A DNA stretch of 30,466 nt from CAZQVN01 sp964596775. GTDB taxonomy: Bacteria; Eisenbacteria; RBG-16-71-46; JABDJR01; JAWXBZ01. Each line of letters starts with the position of its first letter. Within the stretch, counting starts at the first letter, position 1. The DNA is taken from NCBI GenBank assembly GCA_964596775.1, contig CAZQVN010000044.1:1-30466 (forward strand). The letters run 5' to 3'. The notes below the pieces were generated by a model. It had not been told where the DNA came from. It saw nothing but the letters and a program-made list of their open reading frames with translations, and made no database searches. Made by a program: the position numbers and the translations under genes. This document shows positions 1 through 8,300 of the stretch, piece after piece.

Positions 1-871
1 AACCGGACGGTGACGCTCCGGGATTCGTGGGCGAAGATCGAGAAGAAGGGGTAGGGGCAAGAAACCCCGAAACCTCCCCGAACAACGGCGAATCCCCCTC
101 GAGGCTCAGCGAGTTGTGCCCCGCCCCCGCCTCGACCCACAGCTTCTTCGGCCCGGCGTATCCGTCGTGCAGCGCCCGCCCCATGCGCGCGGGCACGACT
201 TCGTCGTTCCCCGCCAGCACGAACGCCACAGGCCCCCGGTAGCCGCGCAGCGCCTCGACCGAATCGTGGCGGTCGCGGATCAGCAGCCGCACCGGAAGAA
301 ACGTGTAATGATGTGCCGCCACGTCGGCCAGCGACGTCATCGGCGTGACGAGGATCACCCCGGCGACCTTCTCCGGATAGCGGGCCGCCAGCCGGCAGGC
401 CACCGCGGAACCGAGCGACTCGCCGAGCAGGTACACCGGCCGGTCGTCCTCCCGCAACAGGTCCTCGAGCGCCTCCCCGGCCGATTCCTGGATGGCCGCC
501 TCTCCCGCCGTTCCCGGGCGCGACCCGTAACCCGGATACTCGAACAGGAACACCTTCCACTGCCGTCCCCCGTCCAGCGACTCGAATCCGCGGACGAGGC
601 AGACGCGATCCGCCGCCAGGCTCGCGTTTCCATGGAACGCGACGAGCCGGTGCGCCGCCCCGTCGCCGGCACCGCTGCCTTTCCATCCCGTGAGGGCGCC
701 CCGATCGTTCCGCCACGGTTCGAGGCCGAGCCGGGACGCGTCTCGGATGAGTTCCGCCTCGCCGCTCCGGGTCGGAAAATAGATCAGGCGGGCCTGGAAC
801 AGGTAGACGAGGACGAGCAGGCCGGCGTACAGGAAGGCGGCCAGGCCGGCGATCCGCAGCACGGCACCCAT
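1..871 (-). CDS. alpha/beta hydrolase, Bem46/YfhR-like, membrane-anchored (3' end beyond window edge)
   Basis: The frame reads from an ATG at 871 and is open for 290 codons to base 2, so the stop lies outside the window. The N-terminus has one hydrophobic helix (about residues 5-25) followed by the motif QARLIYFPTR, typical of the Bem46/YfhR/ABHD13 hydrolases, which are anchored in the membrane with the catalytic domain outside the cytoplasm. The catalytic triad is visible: nucleophile Ser152 in GESLGS, Asp223 in LAGNDEVVP and His252 in GAGHNS. The ATG is 3 nt behind the symporter stop, so the two are co-transcribed and probably translationally coupled; AGAGG abuts this ATG, and a GTG three codons later is better spaced. 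Substrate unknown: the family includes esterases, thioesterases and peptidases. The Pro/Ser-rich tail after His252 suggests the gene ends shortly beyond the edge. Confidence 0.85.
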   Translation of the reverse strand, partial: MGAVLRIAGLAAFLYAGLLVLVYLFQARLIYFPTRSGEAELIRDASRLGLEPWRNDRGALTGWKGSGAGDGAAHRLVAFHGNASLAADRVCLVRGFESLDGGRQWKVFLFEYPGYGSRPGTAGEAAIQESAGEALEDLLREDDRPVYLLGESLGSAVACRLAARYPEKVAGVILVTPMTSLADVAAHHYTFLPVRLLIRDRHDSVEALRGYRGPVAFVLAGNDEVVPARMGRALHDGYAGPKKLWVEAGAGHNSLSLEGDSPLFGEVSGFLAPTPSSRSSPTNPGASPSG

Positions 872-874
872 CCT

Positions 875-2530
875 CTATGCGTTCGCGGGATTGCCGGCAT
901 CGCGCCGATCCCCGCCGGTCAGCAGCGAGATCACCGTCCCCGTGACCACCACCGTCACCGTCCCCACGGTGTTGAGATAGAGAAACGCGAGATCGGTCTG
1001 CGCCGCCGCCGCCGTCACGATCATCCCGGCGATCAGCCCCCAGAACGCGCCGTGACCGTTCCCCTTCTTCACGGCGATCGCCAGGATGAACGCGCCGAGC
1101 AGCGACCCGTACACGTACGACCCCACCCGGTTGACCGCCTCGATGACCGAGCCGATCCGCCCGGCGTACAACGCAAACGTGGTGGCGCCCGCGCCGATCA
1201 GGACGGTGGCCCACCGCGACACACGGAGCAGCGTGGCGTCGTCCGGCGTTCCGCGGTGCAGGCGCGGGTAGAGATCGAGCACGGCCACCGTGGCCATCGA
1301 GTTGAACTCCGAGTCGATGGACGACAGCGCGGCGGCGAAGATCGCGGCCAGGAGGATGCCGATGATCCCCACCGGCAGGTAGGTGAGGATGAACTCGAGG
1401 AACACGAAGTTCGTGTCGCCGGGGCCGCCGCGGATCGCCCGGGCCTCGTCGCGGAGCGCCTGGGAATCACGGAGCAGGCGCCGGTACTCGGAGGCGTCCC
1501 CTCCGTCGGCCACCCGGTGCGCCTCCGCGCGGAGTTCCTGGCGCAGCCCCAGGAACCGCGTTTCCACGTCCTTGTATTCGGCGGACTCCACCGCCGCGCC
1601 GCCGATGTCGGGTTCGAACGTGAGCGGCGTCGTGTGGAACAGGTAGAACACGAACAGCAGCACGCCGCAGGACAGGACGAGGAACTGGAAGGGGATCTTG
1701 GCCAGCGCGTTCAGGAGCAGGGCGCCGCGCACGTCCTTGAGCGACCGGCCGGCCAGCAGCCGCTGGACCTGGCTCTGGTCGGTTCCGAAATAGGAGAGGA
1801 ACAGGAACAGTCCGCCGATCAGGCTCGACCACATCGTGTACTTCTCGGCCGGATTCCAGGACCAGTCGACGAGCGTCGCCCGGCCCGCCTCGCGGGCCAG
1901 CGTCACCGCCCCGGAGAGCCCCACGTCGGCGGGAAGCCGGACCGTCACGGAAACGAGGGCCACGCCGAGCCCGAGAGCCATGATCCCCATCTGCTTGACG
2001 TCGGTCGATATCACCGCCGAAAGCCCGCCGATGGACGTGTAGAAGACGGCCACACCCCCCATGAACAGGATCGTCCACGACAGCGGCACGTGGAACACCC
2101 GGGAGAGAACGAGCGACGGCGCGTAGATCACGAAGCCGACCGAGAGGCCGCGGAGGATCAGGAACAGCGTGGCCGACAGGAGGCGCGTCTTCATGTCGAA
2201 CCGGAGGCCGAGGTATTCGTAGGCCGTCGATACCTGGAGCCGGTGGTACAGCGGAACCGCCGTCACCGAGAGGATCAGCATGGCCAGCGGAAGCGCGAAG
2301 TAGAACTGGATGAAGCTCATCCCCTCGGCCCACCCCTGCCCGGTCGTGCCGATCATCGTGATCGCCGACGCCTGCGTGGCCATGATCGACAGCCCCATCG
2401 CCCACCACGGCGCCTTGCGGCCGGCCAGGAAATAGTCGGAGGTGGTCGCGGAGTCCTGCCCCTTGCGCAGGCCGTCCCAGACGACGAAGGCGATGGAACC
2501 GATGAAGAGGGTCCAGTCGATCGGATGCAC
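875..2530 (-). CDS. sodium:solute symporter (SSS family, LeuT fold)
   Basis: A 551-residue polytopic membrane protein with about 13 hydrophobic helices. The N-terminal region SDYFLAGRKAPWWAMGLSIMATQASAITMIG is the classical start of SSS (TC 2.A.21) transporters, covering TM1 and its sodium-binding unwound region; SYFGTDQSQVQRLLAGRS and AALSSIDSEFNSMATV are further family hallmarks. These carriers couple sodium influx to uptake of sugars, sialic acids, amino acids or other small solutes; the substrate cannot be read here. A charged loop of about 60 residues (around 325-385) lies between two helices and looks like a coiled cytoplasmic or periplasmic insertion. The start codon is GTG, with a GGGGA-type ribosome site upstream. 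It is divergent from the PIG-L deacetylase gene with only about 40-60 bp between starts, and is followed after 3 nt by the hydrolase. A shared substrate (an amino-sugar conjugate?) is inference only. Confidence 0.9.
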   Translation of the reverse strand: MHPIDWTLFIGSIAFVVWDGLRKGQDSATTSDYFLAGRKAPWWAMGLSIMATQASAITMIGTTGQGWAEGMSFIQFYFALPLAMLILSVTAVPLYHRLQVSTAYEYLGLRFDMKTRLLSATLFLILRGLSVGFVIYAPSLVLSRVFHVPLSWTILFMGGVAVFYTSIGGLSAVISTDVKQMGIMALGLGVALVSVTVRLPADVGLSGAVTLAREAGRATLVDWSWNPAEKYTMWSSLIGGLFLFLSYFGTDQSQVQRLLAGRSLKDVRGALLLNALAKIPFQFLVLSCGVLLFVFYLFHTTPLTFEPDIGGAAVESAEYKDVETRFLGLRQELRAEAHRVADGGDASEYRRLLRDSQALRDEARAIRGGPGDTNFVFLEFILTYLPVGIIGILLAAIFAAALSSIDSEFNSMATVAVLDLYPRLHRGTPDDATLLRVSRWATVLIGAGATTFALYAGRIGSVIEAVNRVGSYVYGSLLGAFILAIAVKKGNGHGAFWGLIAGMIVTAAAAQTDLAFLYLNTVGTVTVVVTGTVISLLTGGDRRDAGNPANA

Positions 2531-2568
2531 GTTCGGAATCCCCGGGCGTTTCGTGGACAGACGACGGC

Positions 2569-5265
2569 GTGACGTGCGAACCTACCAGCCTCATGAGACC
2601 CCGTAAAGACACGCGCGGTTCGACCGGATCTCACGCGCGCCCGTGTTCCCGCGGAATTCCGCGGGGCCCGGGTTCGATCCGCGCCGGCGCGCGCCCGAGA
2701 ACGCTCCTGATCGCGCTCGTCGGCCTGGCACTGCTGTCGCCGGCCGTGACGCCCTCCTGGTCCGCGCCGCCCCTTCCCCCGGTCGACCGCGCCCGCGAAC
2801 TGGCGCTCCGGCTCCGCAAGCTGGACGAAACCCGCCGCGTCCTCTACGTGACCGCGCACCCGGACGACGAGGACAACGCGTTGATGGCCTTTCTCGCCCA
2901 CGGCCGGGGGATCGAGGTGGAGCTGATGACGCTGACCCGCGGCGAAGGGGGGCAGAACGCGATCGGCCCCGAATTCCAGGACGCTCTGGCCGTGCTGCGT
3001 TCGCGGGAGCTCGAGGCGATGACCGCGTTCACCGGTCACACGCAGACGTTTTCCTGCGCGCGCGACTTCGGCTATTCGTTCTCCGTCGAGGAAACGTTCG
3101 AAAAGTGGGACCGCGCGACCGTGCTCAAGACGATCGTGAAGCGGATCCGCGCGTTCCGCCCCGATGTGATCCTCTGCCTGCCGCCGGACGGCGCCGGGGG
3201 CGGCCAGCATCACCAGGCCAGCGCCCGGCTGGCGATCGAGGCGTTCGACCTGGCGGCGGAAAGAACCTGGCCGGAACTCGGCCCGCCGCACCGGGCGCGG
3301 CGCCTCTTACATCACGTGTGGGGCGGGACGCCGCCGGAAAGCGCCGTGGCGGTTCCGCTCGGCGGCTACGACCCGCTGCTCGGAACGTCGTACAAGGCGG
3401 TGGGGCTTGCGGCCCGGGCGCTCCACATGTGCCAGAACATGGCCGTTCTGTCGCCGGCCGTCCCCGCGGACACGTCGTACTGGGCCTGGGTGGCCTCCGC
3501 GGATTCCGCGGCGGATCCTCCGCGCCCGCTCTCTTCCCTCCTCGAGGGGCTGGCGCCGCCGTCGCGACCTCCTCGGCTCGAGGCGATGGCGGAGAGGGTC
3601 CGCGCGGATTTCCGGATCGAGGACTCCGGCGCGATCGTCGACGGCCTGATCGCATACCTGGACTTCGTGAACTCCAAGGACGGCCCGGCCGCGCCCTGGC
3701 GGAACAGCCTCAGGGCGAACGCCGCGCGGGCGCTGGAACTGGCGCTCGACCTCGAGGTCGAGGCCCGCGCCGACCGCCGGTGGATCGCGGCGGGCGATTC
3801 GCTGGCCGTGACGATCACGGCCCGGAACGCGGGAACGCGCACGCTCCGGGTCGAGGCCGCGGCGGTCCTGGACGGGTCCAGGGCGACCCGGCCGGTCCGG
3901 TCCGCGCCGGTCGCGGCGGACCTGCCGGGAGGCGCCCGCCTCGACCGCGCCGTGATGCTCCCGATCCCCCGCCACCAGGCGCCGACGATCGATCCGCTGC
4001 TTCCGGCGGCCGGGAAGCCGGTGGCGTGGTCGCGGGCGGAGGCATCCATCGACAACGGCTGGAGCAGCTTCCGCCTGGCGCCGCGGATCGTGATCGACGG
4101 ACGCGCGATCGAACTTCCCGACCGCGCCGTTGAAGTCCAGGCGATCACCGACGTGCTGCCATCGATCTACCATGCCGACCCGCAGGTCGTTCCGGATCCG
4201 AGCCTCCGCCCGGCGCTCGACCGCGTGCCGATGCCGTTCGTTCACGGCGACTCCGCGCACGCCGAGGTCACCTGGTGGGTGTCGTCCCTGGCGGGGGGGC
4301 CGGTCACCGTGAGCCTCATCGTTCCGCCCGGCGTCCGGGTGACCCCGGCGGTCCAGCGGCTGGACACGCCGCCGGGCGTGGAAAAACCGGTCCGCTTCCG
4401 CGTTTCCATGAGCCGCGGCGCGGCGGAAGCGCCTCAGACGCTGACCGGAACGGCCCGGCTCGACGGGGTGGACGGAACCGGCACGGAATCGTCCGCGGGC
4501 TTCGTCCGCGTGGCCTATCCCCACATCCGTCCCGGGGCTCTCCTCGTCGACGCCTCGGCGACGCTCGTGCCGTTCGACTGCCACGTTCCGGACGCCCTCC
4601 GCGTCGGATATGTGGCGGGTTCCGGCGACGGCATGCCGGAGGCGCTGGCGGCGCTCGGCCTGACACCCCGCCTCCTCGCCGACGACGACCTGCTTTCGGG
4701 GTCGCTGGACGATCTCGGGGTGATCATCACCGGGGTCCGCGCCTACCGTGTCCGCGAAGCGCTGCGCGCCGCGCACCCCCGTCTCATGAAGTGGGTCGAG
4801 GCGGGAGGAACGCTGATCGTCCAGTACAACCGCGACGAGTTCAACGACGGCGCCGCCGAAAGCCCGTTCGCGCCCTACCCGGGCGTCCGGGGGACGAGCC
4901 GTCGGGCCACCGACGAAAGCGCCCCCGTCCGGGTGATGCAACCCGATCACCCCGCCTTCCATGCGCCGAACCGGATCGGCGCGGACGACTGGAACGGCTG
5001 GGTCCAGGAGCGGGGCACCTATCTCATCGACGCGAACGACAGCCGCTACACGGAACTCCTGAGCCTCGAGGACCCGTTTCCGTTCAACGCCGGGCCGCAA
5101 CGCGGCGCGCTCGTCGAGGCCGGGGTTGGCCGGGGTCGCTGGGTGTACTGCGGACTCGCCCTGTTCCGCCAGCTCCCGGCGGCAGTACCCGGAGGGTACA
5201 GAATACTGGTCAACCTGTTGAATCTCGGCACTTTATCCTCGACTCACGGCCCCCCGCCACGCTAG
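2569..5265 (+). CDS. PIG-L/LmbE-family deacetylase, long exported form
   Basis: An 898-residue protein (from GTG 2569; ATG 2593 gives 890). Residues about 45-66 form a hydrophobic export signal, preceded by an unusually long Arg-rich n-region, so the exact start is uncertain and no good Shine-Dalgarno decides it. The PIG-L domain spans about 88-330, with the zinc/catalytic motif HPDDE at 97-101 and a second metal site QHHQAS at 213-218. This superfamily (MshB, BshB, PIG-L) removes N-acetyl from GlcNAc-containing conjugates. The remainder holds beta-rich NEW3-like domains (about 390-640) and a C-terminal Rossmann-like region resembling class-I glutamine-amidotransferase folds (about 665-890: LRVGYVAGSGDGMPEAL, LGVIITGVRAY, GGTLIVQYN). 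Long PIG-L proteins of this shape are known in FCB bacteria, without an assigned substrate that I know of. The neighbouring divergent SSS transporter suggests uptake of the released product. Confidence 0.88.
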   Translation: MTCEPTSLMRPRKDTRGSTGSHARPCSRGIPRGPGSIRAGARPRTLLIALVGLALLSPAVTPSWSAPPLPPVDRARELALRLRKLDETRRVLYVTAHPDDEDNALMAFLAHGRGIEVELMTLTRGEGGQNAIGPEFQDALAVLRSRELEAMTAFTGHTQTFSCARDFGYSFSVEETFEKWDRATVLKTIVKRIRAFRPDVILCLPPDGAGGGQHHQASARLAIEAFDLAAERTWPELGPPHRARRLLHHVWGGTPPESAVAVPLGGYDPLLGTSYKAVGLAARALHMCQNMAVLSPAVPADTSYWAWVASADSAADPPRPLSSLLEGLAPPSRPPRLEAMAERVRADFRIEDSGAIVDGLIAYLDFVNSKDGPAAPWRNSLRANAARALELALDLEVEARADRRWIAAGDSLAVTITARNAGTRTLRVEAAAVLDGSRATRPVRSAPVAADLPGGARLDRAVMLPIPRHQAPTIDPLLPAAGKPVAWSRAEASIDNGWSSFRLAPRIVIDGRAIELPDRAVEVQAITDVLPSIYHADPQVVPDPSLRPALDRVPMPFVHGDSAHAEVTWWVSSLAGGPVTVSLIVPPGVRVTPAVQRLDTPPGVEKPVRFRVSMSRGAAEAPQTLTGTARLDGVDGTGTESSAGFVRVAYPHIRPGALLVDASATLVPFDCHVPDALRVGYVAGSGDGMPEALAALGLTPRLLADDDLLSGSLDDLGVIITGVRAYRVREALRAAHPRLMKWVEAGGTLIVQYNRDEFNDGAAESPFAPYPGVRGTSRRATDESAPVRVMQPDHPAFHAPNRIGADDWNGWVQERGTYLIDANDSRYTELLSLEDPFPFNAGPQRGALVEAGVGRGRWVYCGLALFRQLPAAVPGGYRILVNLLNLGTLSSTHGPPPR

Positions 5266-5268
5266 AAT
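5239..5268 (+). promoter_or_regulatory. weak sigma70-type promoter candidate before the subtilase gene
   Basis: TCGACT at 5239-5244 and TAGAAT at 5263-5268 are separated by 18 nt; the -10 box overlaps the stop codon of the deacetylase gene. The -35 matches the consensus at only four of six positions, so the peptidase could equally be transcribed from upstream. Confidence 0.25.
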
Positions 5269-5317
5269 TGTCGCACCCTTTTTCCTGACAGGCACCTCGA
5301 CCCTCTGGAGGGATTGC

Positions 5318-8300
5318 ATGCGCTCCCCGTCTCCGGCAGTGCTCCGCCCGTACGCCTCCGTTTTCCTTCTGCTCGTGACCTTCCTCGCCGGTGCGGACCA
5401 TCGCCCTCTCGAGGCCCGACCCGCGGTCGACACCCCGCGGCGTGCCGAACTCCTCGCTCCCCTCGACAACGCCGTCGTCGTCGAGTCGGCGCTGAAGATC
5501 GCGATCACCCAGCCCCAGGGCAGCGACAATACGCTCTACATCTCGGAATCGCCGTTCGACCCCGCCGCTCCGGCCACCGGCGTGCGCAGCCTGTCCGTCG
5601 ACGGACCGGTTCTTGACGCGGCGCGACTGGATCTCAGGGTGCAGCGCCGGACCACGTTTCACTGGAGCGTCACCAGCGTCGACCGGGAAACGGGACGGAC
5701 CGCCCACACGGCTCTCCGATCGTTCACACTGCTGCCGAACTTCCAGGTGGCCGCTCCGTCCTCGCCGCTGGTGCGCCGCGAAACCCGGGGAAAGATGTCG
5801 GGCGCCGCTGTCGCGGAATCCCGCCGCCTGCGGCTCGCCGCCGGATACGACTTCGACACGCAGCTCGGCGAACCGGTGATGGTCGAGGCGGCCAAGCCGG
5901 GCGCCGCGACCGGCGGCAGGGCCGCGTTCCTGGTGCAGTTCGATCACGCCCCCACCGAGGACGATCGGGCCGGACTGGCGGCGCGCGGCCTCATTCCGGT
6001 TGCGTACGTTCCCGACAACGCGCTGCTCGTCCGCGGTGAATCCTCCGACCGTCCGGCCATCGAGGCGCTGCCCGGCGTGGCCTGGACCGGTGACTACCAC
6101 CCGGCCTACAAGGTCAGCCCGGCCGCCGCACCGGAAGGCACGGCCGGCGACGAGACGCTGATGGTCCTCCTCTTTCCCGATGCCGAGTTCGAACCGGCGC
6201 TGAACCGTCTCAGGGGGCTCGGTTCCGTGATCCTCGAAAGCTCCGACAACGGCATCAACAAGATTGCCCGTATCCGGCAGGGCGCCGGCCGCGCGCTCGA
6301 GGTGGCCCGGCTGTCCGAAGTCGTCTGGGTCGAGCCGTACATCCGCCCGGTGATGAACAACGACAACGCGCAGTGGGTCGTCCAGACGAACATCAACGGA
6401 AACCGCCGCCTGTGGACCATGGGGATCACCGGGGCGGGCCAGGTCGTGCACACTTCGGACTCGGGAATCCGCGCGGACCACAACCAGTTCCGCGACAACG
6501 CCGTGGCCCTCCCCGCCTTCGGCGACTACCCGACGCACCGCAAGATCATCGCGTACAAGCGGGGTTCGAACTCCTCGAGCATCGCGTTCGGGGACCACGC
6601 CGGCGCCTCCTATCACGGCACGCATACGGGGGGCACGATCTGCGGCAACGACGACCCGGTGTCCACGAGTCTCCGCGACGGCATGGCCAAGGGCGCCAAG
6701 ATCTACTTCCACGACTGCGGCGGCGCGGCGCTCGGCAACGGCATCGACCACTTCCCGGATCTCAACGACCTGTTTCTCGAGGCCTACAACGGCAACGCCG
6801 GCGGCGCGGCGCGCGTGTCCTCGAACTCCTGGGGAGCGTCCAACGGCGGCGCCTACGACATTTCGTCGATGCAGTGCGACCAGTTCATGTGGTCGCACAA
6901 GGACTTCCTGATCTTCTTCTCGAACGGCAATTCCGGCGCGGTCAATACCGTCGGCAGCCCGGCCACGGCCAAGAACGTCGTGTCCGCGGGCGGTACCCAG
7001 AACGGGGTGTCGGCGGGAAGCATCTACGCGTCCACGAGCCGCGGCCCCACGGACGACGGGCGGAGAAAGCCCACCGTCTGCAGCCCGGGCCAGTCGGTCT
7101 TTTCCGCGAACGGTTCCGGCACGACCGGCTACCAGTCCCTGTCCGGAACCTCCATGGCCTCCCCGAGCCAGGCCGGCGCGGCCACGCTGATCCGCGCCTA
7201 CCTCGTCGACGGCTGGTATCCCACCGGCACCGCGGTTCCGGCCAACGGTTTCGAGCCCTCGGCGGCCCTGCTCAAGGCCATGGTCATCAACTCCGCGGAC
7301 AACGGCGTGTCCGGTTTCACCGCCCCGGACAACAACATCGGTTACGGGCGGGTGATGGCGGACAACGTCTGCTATTTTGCCGGCGACACCCGCAAGCTCC
7401 TGGCCATCGACAACAATCCCGGCCTCGGCCAGGACGACTTCATCGAGTACGAAATCCAGGTCACGTCGAGCGCGATCCCGCTCGAGGTGTCGCTCTGCTG
7501 GACCGACTATCCGGCAAGCCCCGCTTCCGGCACCCAGCTCGTGAACAACCTGAACCTCACGGTGTCCATGGGGGCCACGGTCTACCGGGGCAACGTCTAC
7601 TCGGGCGGTTTCTCCACGACCGGCGGCTCCTACGACAACCTCAACGTGGAGGAAGCGGTTCTCGTCAACAATCCGCCCGTCGGAACCTGGCTGGTCCGGA
7701 TCGAGGCCCCGGCCGTTCCGTTCGGCCCGCAGCCGTTCGGCCTCGCGGTCACCGGCGCCATCGACGACGGATCGGGCACGCTGTACCTCGACCGCGCCGA
7801 ATACGGTTCCACCGACGCCGTCCAGATCAAGGTGATCGACACGAACGCCGGCCCGACCGTCTCGGTGCACCTGGACTCGCCGACCGAGCCGACCGGCGAA
7901 ACCGTCGTGATCCCCGGAGCGAACGGCGTGTACGAAGGCACGCTCCGCCTGTCGCCGTACGCGCCGCTCGGCGACGTCGCCGACGACACGCTGCGCGTCA
8001 CCCACGGCGACCTGCTCACGGCCACCTACAACGACGCGTCACCGGCGGCCACGCTGACGGCGAAGGCCTCGGTGGCCATCGAAACCCCGGTGATCACGAA
8101 CGTCACCGGCTCCTCGCGGGGGAGCACGGCCGCCCGGATCACCTGGACGACGAACCTCAACGCCACGTCGAAGGTCTACTACGGCCTCACGCCGGCGCTG
8201 GAACTCGGGTCCGTGTCCGATGCCACGGCGGCGCTGTCCCACGACATGCTGGTGCCCGGCCTCACCACCGGCTCCACGTACTACTACGACGTGGAATCCG

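Noticed and set aside
116..2572. Long plus-strand open frame of 818 codons
   Set aside because: It is antisense to the hydrolase and symporter genes, is Arg/His/Pro-rich with no domain motifs, and arises from high-GC third positions.
5210..8005. 931-codon minus-strand frame opposite the subtilase
   Set aside because: Antisense to the intact S8 catalytic domain; no recognisable domain.
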